Shown here: positions 29,336 to 37,290 of the stretch, in pieces
How positions within the stretch are numbered: position 1 is the stretch's first letter
How the letters are laid out: each line of letters begins with the position of its first letter
Source: Enterococcus sp. 9E7_DIV0242
GTDB lineage: Bacteria; Bacillota; Bacilli; Lactobacillales; Enterococcaceae
Length of the DNA: 64,000 bases
Assembly: GCF_002140975.2 (NCBI RefSeq)
Contig: NZ_CP147247.1
Span: 2,082,501 to 2,146,500 of the forward strand
Direction of reading: 5' to 3'
The notes under the pieces: model-generated
Told to the model about the DNA's origin: nothing
The model's database searches: none
The model's input: the letters and a program-made list of their open reading frames with translations, nothing else
Position numbers and translations under genes: made by a program

Positions 29336-29363
29336 TTGACTTTTTTTTAAAGAGATTTATACT
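29336..29363 (+). promoter_or_regulatory. nrdHIEF promoter
   Basis: TTGACT (29336-29341), a 16-base spacer and TATACT (29358-29363). The downstream NrdR box ends eight bases before the -35 element. Confidence 0.7.
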
Positions 29364-29396
29364 AGTGAATGTAGATTAAACGAGGGGGAAAAAACA

Positions 29397-29621
29397 ATGA
29401 ACGTAAAAATCTTTTCTAAAAATAATTGTATCCAATGCAACATGGCGAAGCGCTTTTTAAATGAAAATCACATTCCTTATGAGGAAGTAAATATCGATAG
29501 TCAGCCTGAAATGATCGACTGGTTGAAAGAGCAAGGCTTCCAAAGCGTGCCTGTCATTACTTCTGATGCAGCAACAGTTGTAGGATTCCGTCCTGACCAA
29601 TTAAAACAATTGGCGAACTAA
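29397..29621 (+). CDS. nrdH: NrdH glutaredoxin-like redoxin
   Basis: 74 residues, the normal length. The redox motif is CIQC (residues 11-14, in NNCIQCNMAKRF), and the FQSVPVIT cis-proline segment and GFRPDQL end are characteristic of NrdH. It supplies electrons to the class Ib ribonucleotide reductase. A strong GAGGGGG precedes the ATG. First gene of the nrd operon, and its TAA overlaps the ATG of nrdI by one base. Confidence 0.95.
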   Translation: MNVKIFSKNNCIQCNMAKRFLNENHIPYEEVNIDSQPEMIDWLKEQGFQSVPVITSDAATVVGFRPDQLKQLAN

Positions 29622-30001
29622 TGATGAAAATTGTCTATTTTAGTGTAACCGGACAAACAAGACGCTTTATAAAAAAATTGGATTTGCCAGCTTATGAGAT
29701 TGAGCCTGCGAATCCTTTTTTTGAGATAAATGAGCCGTTCCTCTTGATTGTTCCTACCTATGATATTGAAATCACAGAAGTCGTAAATGATTTTCTGGAT
29801 CATAAAAATAATAAAGAGTACCTCCGTGGTGTAGCAGGCGGCGGCAACCGAAATTTTGCTGATCTGTTTGTCTATACAGCGAAAGATATTGCCAGAGATT
29901 ACCATGTACCCCTTGTGTTCTCCTTTGAATTCAGCGGTACATCCGAAGATGTTGAATCCTTTAAGAAAGTAGTGAGTGAATTTGAGTCTGAAAGAAATTA
30001 A
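29621..30001 (+). CDS. nrdI: NrdI flavodoxin-like protein
   Basis: 126 residues of the NrdI flavodoxin fold, with YFSVTGQTRRF at the N terminus for FMN phosphate binding, and LRGVAGGGNRNFAD. NrdI provides the oxidant that assembles the dimanganese-tyrosyl radical of NrdF. ATG codons at the first and second positions are both possible. It overlaps nrdH by one base and nrdE by about 20 bases, implying coupled translation. Confidence 0.95.
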   Translation: MMKIVYFSVTGQTRRFIKKLDLPAYEIEPANPFFEINEPFLLIVPTYDIEITEVVNDFLDHKNNKEYLRGVAGGGNRNFADLFVYTAKDIARDYHVPLVFSFEFSGTSEDVESFKKVVSEFESERN

Positions 30002-32141
30002 AGATGTCAGTTATTTCAAATTGAATAATGAAATCAATCGTCCGGTCAATGGACAGATTCCACTGAACAAGGACCAAGAAGCCTTGAAGGCTTTTTTTAA
30101 TGAGAATGTTTTGCCTAATACAAAGAAATTTGCAACGGCTACAGAAAAAATACATTTTTTAACTGAAAATGAGTACATCGAAAAGCCATTTATCCAAAAA
30201 TATTCTATTGCATTTATTGAACGTCTTTATCAATTTCTTGATGAACAAAATTTCCAATTTAAGTCTTTCATGGCTACCTATAAATTCTATTCTCAATATG
30301 CATTGAAAAATAATGCCGGAACAGAATACCTTGAAACCTATGAAGATCGTGTGGCATTCAATGCACTGTATTTTGCAGATGGAAACGAAGAATTGGCATT
30401 GACACTTGCTGATGAAATGATCCACCAACGCTACCAACCGGCAACACCTTCTTTCTTGAATGCGGGTAGACAACGTCGTGGTGAATTGGTTTCCTGTTTC
30501 TTGATCCAAGTAACAGATGACATGAACAGTATTGGTCGTTCGATCAACTCTGCATTGCAGCTTTCACGAATTGGAGGCGGTGTGGGTATCACACTTTCTA
30601 ATTTGCGTGAAGGTGGCGCACCAATCAAAGGCTACGAAGGGGCAGCTAGTGGTGTGGTTCCTGTTATGAAGCTTTTTGAAGATAGCTTTAGTTATTCAAA
30701 CCAGCTTGGGCAACGTCAAGGAGCCGGCGTGGTTTACTTGAATGTTTTCCATCCAGATATCGAAATGTTTTTATCAACAAAGAAGGAAAATGCGGATGAA
30801 AAAATTCGTGTGAAAACTCTATCATTAGGCGTTCTTGTTCCAGATAAATTTTATGAGCTAGCACGTAAAAATGAAGATATGTACCTATTCAGTCCATATA
30901 GCGTGGAAAAAGAATATGGTGTACCTTTCTCTTATATCGATATTACAGAAGAATATGACAACCTAGTTGCTAATCCAAATATCCGTAAAAAGAAAATCAA
31001 AGCGCGTGACTTGGAAAATGAAATTTCTAAATTGCAGCAAGAATCAGGCTATCCTTATATCGTCAATATAGATACAGCAAACAAGCAAAACCCAATTGAC
31101 GGAAAAATCATCATGAGTAACCTATGTTCAGAAATCTTGCAAGTACAAACACCTTCTGTTATCAATGGAAAACAGGAATACGAGGTACTTGGAACAGATA
31201 TCAGTTGTAATCTAGGTTCAACAAATATTGTTAACTTGATGGAAAGTCCTGACTTTGGTAAATCTGTTCGTGCCATGACGCGTGCATTGACATTTGTTAC
31301 AGATTCTTCTGAAATTGATGTGGTTCCTACGATTCAAAACGGCAATAAGCTCAGTCATACGATTGGTTTAGGTGCTATGGGTCTGCATACCTTCTTTGCG
31401 AAAAATCATATGATGTATGGTTCTGAAGAATCCTTGGATTTCACAAATATCTATTTCATGTTGTTGAACTACTGGACCTTAGTAGAAAGCAATAACATTG
31501 CTAGAGAATATAAAAAATCATTCCATAACTTTGAAAAATCTGCTTATGCAGATGGAACTTACTTTGATAAATATACAGATGGAAGCTTTACGCCTCAATT
31601 TGATAAAGTAAAAGAATTGTTTGGCGATATCTTTATTCCAACAGCAGAGGACTGGAAACAGCTGCGTGATGCTATTATGACTGACGGTTTATATCATCAA
31701 AATCGTTTAGCAGTTGCACCAAATGGCTCTATCTCTTATATCAATGATACAAGTGCCAGCATCCACCCTATCACGCGAATGATTGAAGAACGCCAAGAAA
31801 AGAAAATTGGGAAAATTTACTACCCTGCAGCTTATCTGGCAAATGACACGATTCCTTACTACACCTCTGCCTATGATATGGATATGCGTAAAGTCATTGA
31901 TGTTTACGCGACTGCCCAACAGCATGTGGACCAAGGAATGAGCCTGACATTGTTCATGCGTTCAGAAATACCGGAAGGCCTTTATGAATGGAAAGAGGGC
32001 ACAAAACAGACAACTAGAGATCTGAATATCCTGCGTCATTACGCTTTCCACAAGGGGATCAAATCAATATACTACGTACGGACCTTTACAGAGGATTCCG
32101 AAGAAATCGGAAGCAATCAATGTGAAAGCTGTGTGATTTAA
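29976..32141 (+). CDS. nrdE: class Ib ribonucleotide reductase large subunit
   Basis: About 720 residues, full length. Visible are LNNEINRPVNGQIPLNKDQEA at the start, the active-site cysteine region ELVSCFLIQVTDDMNSI, NLCSEILQV with a conserved Cys-Glu pair, and the redox-active C-terminal CESCVI. It reduces ribonucleoside diphosphates to deoxy forms. The start is either GTG at 29976 or TTG at 29982; both lie inside nrdI, and neither has an outstanding ribosome binding site. Confidence 0.96.
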   Translation: MNLSLKEIKDVSYFKLNNEINRPVNGQIPLNKDQEALKAFFNENVLPNTKKFATATEKIHFLTENEYIEKPFIQKYSIAFIERLYQFLDEQNFQFKSFMATYKFYSQYALKNNAGTEYLETYEDRVAFNALYFADGNEELALTLADEMIHQRYQPATPSFLNAGRQRRGELVSCFLIQVTDDMNSIGRSINSALQLSRIGGGVGITLSNLREGGAPIKGYEGAASGVVPVMKLFEDSFSYSNQLGQRQGAGVVYLNVFHPDIEMFLSTKKENADEKIRVKTLSLGVLVPDKFYELARKNEDMYLFSPYSVEKEYGVPFSYIDITEEYDNLVANPNIRKKKIKARDLENEISKLQQESGYPYIVNIDTANKQNPIDGKIIMSNLCSEILQVQTPSVINGKQEYEVLGTDISCNLGSTNIVNLMESPDFGKSVRAMTRALTFVTDSSEIDVVPTIQNGNKLSHTIGLGAMGLHTFFAKNHMMYGSEESLDFTNIYFMLLNYWTLVESNNIAREYKKSFHNFEKSAYADGTYFDKYTDGSFTPQFDKVKELFGDIFIPTAEDWKQLRDAIMTDGLYHQNRLAVAPNGSISYINDTSASIHPITRMIEERQEKKIGKIYYPAAYLANDTIPYYTSAYDMDMRKVIDVYATAQQHVDQGMSLTLFMRSEIPEGLYEWKEGTKQTTRDLNILRHYAFHKGIKSIYYVRTFTEDSEEIGSNQCESCVI

Positions 32142-32235
32142 CGTTTAGGGATTGCTCGCTATATACAATCTACTCCCTAAATGTAGCAACCCATAGGTTA
32201 AAAGTGGGCTCCTCAAAATAGGCTGCTCCGCTTTT
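32141..32235 (+). other. two stem-loops between nrdE and nrdF
   Basis: An 11-base-pair stem (32141-32151 with 32174-32184) begins in the nrdE stop codon. A second stem of eight pairs joins 32200-32207 with 32228-32235. Neither has a strong T-tract, so they may process or stabilise the transcript rather than end it. Confidence 0.55.
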
Positions 32236-32275
32236 GACTGCTCACAGGACCTCTGAAGAGAAAGGAAGAAATAAA

Positions 32276-33238
32276 ATGGCAACTTATTATGAAGCGATCA
32301 ACTGGAACGAGATCGAAGATATCATCGATAAATCAACTTGGGAAAAACTGACAGAACAATTCTGGTTAGATACGCGTATTCCTTTGTCCAATGACTTGGA
32401 TGACTGGCGTACACTCTCTGACATGGAAAAGCAAACTGTCGGTTATGTGTTTGGTGGCCTAACATTACTTGATACGGTCCAATCCGAAAGTGGAATGGAT
32501 CAACTAAGAAAAGACGTGCGTACCCCCCATGAAGAAGCCGTGCTAAACAATATTCAATTCATGGAATCTGTTCATGCAAAAAGCTATTCTTCTATTTTCA
32601 GTACACTGAATACAAAAAAGGAAATCGAAGATATTTTTGAATGGACAAATACAAATGTTTACCTGCAGAAAAAAGCAGAAAGAATCAATGAAATTTATAA
32701 AAATGGAACACCCTTAGAGAAAAAAGTAGCCAGTGTCTTCTTAGAAACTTTTCTTTTCTATTCCGGCTTTTATACGCCGCTTTATTATTTAGGGAACAAC
32801 AAGCTGGCAAATGTAGCTGAAATAATCAAGCTGATCATACGTGATGAATCTGTGCATGGTACCTATATCGGCTACAAGTTCCAGTTGGGCTTCAACGAGC
32901 TGTCTGAAGAGGAACAAGAAGCGATGAAAGCATGGATGTATGACCTTCTCTATGAGCTGTACGAAAATGAAGAGCGTTATACAGAGGAATTGTATGATGA
33001 ACTTGGTTGGACAGAGGAAGTTAAAACCTTCTTACGCTACAATGCGAATAAAGCATTGATGAATCTCGGCATGGATCCTATGTTTGGAGATACTGCTAAT
33101 GACGTCAATCCAATCGTTATGAACGGATTATCTACAGGAACAAGCAACCATGATTTCTTCTCTCAAGTAGGGAATGGGTATCTGCTTGGACAAGTGGAAG
33201 CGATGAAAGATGACGACTATTTAATTGGACTGGATTAA
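32276..33238 (+). CDS. nrdF: class Ib ribonucleotide reductase small subunit
   Basis: 320 residues from the ATG behind AAAGGAAGAAAT; an open frame 14 codons longer upstream has no ribosome binding site and lies in the hairpin region. The R2 fold is clear: metal ligands in ESVHAKSYSSIF and RDESVHGTYIG, the radical Tyr in the following helix, and GNGYLLGQVEAMKDDDY at the C terminus for contact with NrdE. It holds the Mn or Fe tyrosyl radical cofactor. The operon closes with a bidirectional terminator. Confidence 0.95.
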   Translation: MATYYEAINWNEIEDIIDKSTWEKLTEQFWLDTRIPLSNDLDDWRTLSDMEKQTVGYVFGGLTLLDTVQSESGMDQLRKDVRTPHEEAVLNNIQFMESVHAKSYSSIFSTLNTKKEIEDIFEWTNTNVYLQKKAERINEIYKNGTPLEKKVASVFLETFLFYSGFYTPLYYLGNNKLANVAEIIKLIIRDESVHGTYIGYKFQLGFNELSEEEQEAMKAWMYDLLYELYENEERYTEELYDELGWTEEVKTFLRYNANKALMNLGMDPMFGDTANDVNPIVMNGLSTGTSNHDFFSQVGNGYLLGQVEAMKDDDYLIGLD

Positions 33239-33246
33239 TGAAATCG

Positions 33247-33290
33247 AAAAGCTCAGTATGGGAGAAAATCCTCCGAATACTGAGCTTTTT
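33247..33290. terminator. bidirectional terminator between nrdF and the AI-2E permease gene
   Basis: AAAAGCTCAGTAT and ATACTGAGCTTTTT arms, flanked by A- and T-tracts. It lies between convergent genes. Confidence 0.9.
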
Positions 33291-34397
33291 CTATTTCTCT
33301 ATCTCTATCGAACTTTCTTTTCTCAACAGATAAATTTTACGTACATTCAATACTAATGTTTTAATCACTGCATATACCGGAATACAGATCAGCATACCGA
33401 TAATTCCACCAATACTACCTGCTGCAATCAGCACTAAAATGATCGTTAACGGATGAACACTTAACGACTTACCCATTAACAGTGGCTTAATCAGATTCCC
33501 ATCTAATTGCTGAATGACAAGTATCGCAATTGCTCCATATAGCGCCTGTAACGGAGAAACAAATATCCCGACTAGAATAACCGGTACTGCCCCGATAAAT
33601 GGCCCTACATATGGAATAATATTGGTCACACCACAGAAAACAGCTAAAAGCATACTATAAGGCTGATTCAACAAGGATAAAGCGATAAAGCTCATGATAC
33701 CGATGATCAACGCATCCAAAATTGTACTGCTGATATACGCGGATAATGTCTGATTCATTTCCTTTACCGTTTCACGCAATTCTTTACGGATACTCTTCGG
33801 GAAAAATTTAGATACAGCATCAAGAAATTTATGCCCGTCTTTAAACATAAAGAAAAGGATGAAGGGAACTGTGAACAACAAAACAAAGAATTTCATCAAA
33901 GCTCCAACAATCGTTGACAGGCTATTCGTCACGCCAACGATCGCAACATTCAAAATATTACTGATGGTTATGTTTGCCTGTGCTAATTCTTCCTGAAGAT
34001 TAAAGCTTCGCAGCTCCTCACGTTGACTTAAATCAACTAACCAGTTATTGATCCCTTCTGCATACATCGGAATTGACTCGCTCAACTCAAGAAATTGATT
34101 CACCAACTGCGGAACCACATTCATCACAACTAAAGCAATCAAAATGACCAAAACAATCAGCGTAATAAAAAATCCAACTAGTCGAGGAATCTTATGCTTC
34201 TCCAAAAAAAGAACGATGGGATCAAACATGTAATAAAAGAAGCCAGCAACAAGTAAAGGCAGAAACAACGCTGAAACCATGCCAATGACCGGTGCGAAAA
34301 TATTTGGCATCTGCATTAAAAAGAAGATACCAATAATCGTTAAAACTATTTCTACTGTCCAAAACAACAACTTGGACTGCTTAAACAAAGAACCCAT
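33291..34397 (-). CDS. AI-2E family transporter (PerM/TqsA-like)
   Basis: 368 residues, with about eight transmembrane helices and a large hydrophilic stretch after helix 3. The C-terminal GVTNIIPYVGPFIGAVPVILVG and HPLTIILVLIAAGSIGGIIGM are the family signature. Members include an AI-2 exporter and Na+/H+ or other ion antiporters; the substrate here is unknown. It is monocistronic, convergent with nrdF, and sits before a 300-base gap without genes. Confidence 0.9.
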   Translation of the reverse strand: MGSLFKQSKLLFWTVEIVLTIIGIFFLMQMPNIFAPVIGMVSALFLPLLVAGFFYYMFDPIVLFLEKHKIPRLVGFFITLIVLVILIALVVMNVVPQLVNQFLELSESIPMYAEGINNWLVDLSQREELRSFNLQEELAQANITISNILNVAIVGVTNSLSTIVGALMKFFVLLFTVPFILFFMFKDGHKFLDAVSKFFPKSIRKELRETVKEMNQTLSAYISSTILDALIIGIMSFIALSLLNQPYSMLLAVFCGVTNIIPYVGPFIGAVPVILVGIFVSPLQALYGAIAILVIQQLDGNLIKPLLMGKSLSVHPLTIILVLIAAGSIGGIIGMLICIPVYAVIKTLVLNVRKIYLLRKESSIEIEK

Positions 34398-34693
34398 TTA
34401 ACCAAACCCTTCTCAACCATAATATATAAATTTTACTAAATAAACGAACCAATCCTATTATTTCCCACCACTGCAACAATCAGTATATACTTTTGGTGAA
34501 AAATGTAGCAGGACATACATAGCTTCATTTTATCATTATATTCTGTTATTAAATACGTCTGTCTTCAATTTTTCAGCAGAGCTTACAAAAAAATTATAGT
34601 CTTCACTAAATAATTGCTTGCTTTTCACTTATCTGCCTGTACAAAAAAGAACAGAAGCGAAATAGTTAAACTCGCCCTGTCCCTCGCATTCAT

Positions 34694-35440
34694 TTATTCA
34701 GCGTACATGTGACGTAATAATTGGATATCGCCTTTACTAAGCTTCAAAACATCCTGTGTGTATTTTTCAATACCACCAAAGTTTTGATCAACTAATTGAT
34801 ACGCATAATCCAAGTAATCTTTCTTTACTTCCATCGCAACCTTGATTCCAGCTAGCTGTTCCGAACTCATACCGTTAGCTGCAGCCTCTGCCAAAAATAA
34901 CTCATTTGGTTTTTGACGTTGCACATTTGTTTCCAGATAGTCCTTATAGATGGCTTCTTTTGATACTTCTAACAGCTCTAATGTTAATGCTGCCGCAATC
35001 CCTGTCCGATCTTTTCCTGCAAAGCAATGGAATAGGACACTTCCTTTTTCAGTAGAAAGCAACTCATGAAAATATTGTCTATATCCTTGTTGTGCCCCTG
35101 TATTAAGAATCAAGTTTTCATAAATCTCCATCATATGGCGGTCAACGGCCCCGATATCTGAGACATCAAACAAATCCTCCAGACTGGCATCATGATGAAC
35201 TTCCTTCATGATATCGATCCATTCGTAGGCAACATTTGCCAACTGATCATCTGGACGCGTATTGATTTCCTTTTCACCACGTAAATCAATAATTTTTACC
35301 AGTTCATGGGTGTGAAGTGCATCCAGACTTTTTTCATTCAGCTGATAGACTTCTCCTGAACGAAGTAATCGGTTATGCTTCACTATTTTCCCATCGTTTG
35401 TTCTGATTCCACCTAATTCTCTAAAGTTCGCTAAATTCAT
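34694..35440 (-). CDS. tyrosine phosphatase (Y_phosphatase3 / LipA type)
   Basis: 248 residues. The P-loop HCFAGKDRTG near residue 138 has the catalytic Cys and Arg with the Lys-Asp pair typical of the MptpB/LipA-like group, which acts on phosphotyrosine and often phosphoinositides. The N-terminal NFRELGGIRTNDGKIVKHNRLLRSGEVYQL segment is family-typical. No signal peptide. AAGGAGGAGTT lies at the very end of the mgtC-like gene, so the two are co-transcribed. Confidence 0.9.
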   Translation of the reverse strand: MNLANFRELGGIRTNDGKIVKHNRLLRSGEVYQLNEKSLDALHTHELVKIIDLRGEKEINTRPDDQLANVAYEWIDIMKEVHHDASLEDLFDVSDIGAVDRHMMEIYENLILNTGAQQGYRQYFHELLSTEKGSVLFHCFAGKDRTGIAAALTLELLEVSKEAIYKDYLETNVQRQKPNELFLAEAAANGMSSEQLAGIKVAMEVKKDYLDYAYQLVDQNFGGIEKYTQDVLKLSKGDIQLLRHMYAE

Positions 35441-35449
35441 AACTCCTCC

Positions 35450-36157
35450 TTATATACTGACTAAACGTAGTTTAGTGATATTTTCATGGATCGATAGTTC
35501 TTCAATCACTTCGGCATAGGTCATTCCTCTTGGAAGCTCGATTGTATAGATATTTGTATAAATTCTAGTGCTACCAGTGATATCCACATCAAAATTGACA
35601 TCCTCGATCTCAATTTTATGCTGTTCAAAATACTGATTGATAAATTCTTTTGTCTCTTGCTTGTGGACATAACGGATCTCTAATTTCTTTATTGTCGGTA
35701 CATGAATAATTCTTTTGATTAGAGTCAGAGCGATAAACACACCAACAAAACTTGTTAGTGCAATAGCATAATACCCCATACCAATCGCAATACCAAGTCC
35801 TGCAACCGCCCATAAAGATGCTGCAGTTGTCAGTCCTGTGACTGAACGCTTGGTAACGATGATCGTTCCTGCTCCTAGAAACCCTATGCCACTCACGACC
35901 TGAGCAATCAACCTTGCTTGATCTGAACGAATCACACCAGATATTTCCGGATACGCCATCGCATCCCTCAATGCAGAAAGAGCAATTTCATCTTGTATCA
36001 GCGCAATCACTGTTGCCCCCATACAAACGAGGATATGCGTGCGCATACCTGCCGGACGATTTTTATATTGTCGTTCAAAACCAATCGTCCCACCAATAAT
36101 CATCGAAAGAGACAAGCGCAGAACAATCTCAGGAATGGTTAACATCAATTCTGTCAC
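35450..36157 (-). CDS. MgtC/SapB family membrane protein
   Basis: 235 residues. Four or five transmembrane segments carry the family signature: GFERQYKNRPAGMRTHILVC, GIGFLGAGTIIV and RSVTGLTTAASLWAVAGLGIA. A soluble C-terminal ACT-like domain follows. Family members modulate Mg2+ or pH adaptation and ATP synthase. The start is GTG behind GGGGATGAAGAG. First gene of a two-gene operon with the tyrosine phosphatase. Confidence 0.93.
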   Translation of the reverse strand: MTELMLTIPEIVLRLSLSMIIGGTIGFERQYKNRPAGMRTHILVCMGATVIALIQDEIALSALRDAMAYPEISGVIRSDQARLIAQVVSGIGFLGAGTIIVTKRSVTGLTTAASLWAVAGLGIAIGMGYYAIALTSFVGVFIALTLIKRIIHVPTIKKLEIRYVHKQETKEFINQYFEQHKIEIEDVNFDVDITGSTRIYTNIYTIELPRGMTYAEVIEELSIHENITKLRLVSI

Positions 36158-36233
36158 AACTCTTCATCCCCTTTGTTCGTGTTTCTAAGACTTATCTTTA
36201 TTATAGCACTTATTCAAAAGAGGCGGTCAATAA

Positions 36234-36266
36234 AAAAACGTAAAAAGCATCTGCTCTTTACGTTTT
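36234..36266 (-). terminator. terminator of the Ig-like domain gene
   Basis: AAAACGTAAA and TTTACGTTTT arms with a short loop, then a T-run on the minus strand. It begins about 57 bases after the stop. Confidence 0.8.
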
Positions 36267-36322
36267 CTATTTGCATCTTACTACTATTTTTCAAGCTTGC
36301 TATCTCGATTTTTCAATTCTAT

Positions 36323-36879
36323 CTACGGATTAACAGTCACTTCTAACGAATCTTCCAAGTTACTGCCACTGACATCCTTCACTCGAATGGTTGTTTTCCC
36401 TGGTCCTTTTGCAATAATTTTGAACTGCTTCGCTCCATCTGCAACTACTTCTGCTACAGTTGGATCATCGGAGATCAATTCTATTTTCTTGGTGCAATAG
36501 GTATCTACCGCATACGTAAAAGTCTTTGCATCCGCTGGTTTCAATGTAATATTTTGCTTATTACTGATTGTTACAGCTTTTGTGTAGATCGGCTGTGGGT
36601 TTGTCACATCCTTCTTCAAAGAGAAATGGAATTGTGCATTGCCATCGGTAATATTGATTGTATAAACATTGATATAGATATATTCCCCTTCTTGATAATA
36701 CGCTTTTGAGGTATTCCATGAAACACCGGATGTCGCCGTTCGTTGATCCCAGCCAAATACAGCCTGTTTATTATTTTCATATTGCTCGTTCATGAATGCT
36801 ACTTCTACTTTTTGTCCCATAAGGAACTTCCCTTGAACAACACCGCTTGCCATGTACATCGCTGTTTCATCTTATACAT
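36323..36879 (-). pseudogene. Ig-like domain protein gene with a damaged 5' end
   Basis: The intact frame (from 36871) encodes about 180 residues. A beta-rich start (SGVVQGKFLMGQKVEV) is followed by a bacterial Ig-like domain ending KTTIRVKDVSGSNLEDSLEVTV. The frame is closed by a TAA at 36872-36874. The only well-spaced start, an ATG at 36879 (five bases after AGAGG), is in another frame; insertion of one base after its TATAA would join it to DETAMYMASG. Alternatively translation starts inside, at ATG 36859 or 36853, without a good ribosome binding site. No signal peptide is seen. Function unknown. Confidence 0.6.
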
Positions 36880-37151
36880 TCATTCCTCTTCTATTTTAGT
36901 TACAACAAAGTAGTATAACAGTCGATTTCTCATAAAATCAGCCATCATACTTAAGTTAAGAGGATGTTTGTATTTTACTCTTTTTCATAATATTCCCACT
37001 CCTTTTTATAAAATTACATTTATTTTATCGAAAAGATAAATATTTCAGATCAAATGAAACCTGAATAAGATTTAAAATAGCGCTTTTTATATTATTAAAA
37101 TTTCAAATATATATGTAAGTTCATTGTCGATAAAAAAACAAAGAATGAATA
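36880..37151 (-). other. gap with a leader-like remnant
   Basis: At 36986-37006 the minus strand carries AAAAAGGAGTGGG followed by ATGAAAAAG, nearly the same as the start of the M6 protease gene. The frame there stops after ten codons (TAA at 36956-36958). It looks like the cut-off start of a similar secreted-protein gene. The rest is AT-rich and without genes. Confidence 0.5.
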
Positions 37152-37194
37152 AAAAAATACCAGAAACAACTGACTCAATTTGCTTCTGGTATTT
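37152..37194 (-). terminator. terminator of the M6 metalloprotease gene
   Basis: AATACCAGAA and TTCTGGTATT arms, followed by seven T on the minus strand. It lies about 30 bases after the stop that would end the protein if the internal TAA were read through. Confidence 0.85.
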
Positions 37195-37290
37195 CTGTAT
37201 AAAAAATTTGTACTTGATTAGGTTTTACTCCGTTACAATCACGGTAACAGTTATTCGTTCCTTTTGAAAAATTGGATCATAGAAGGTCCA

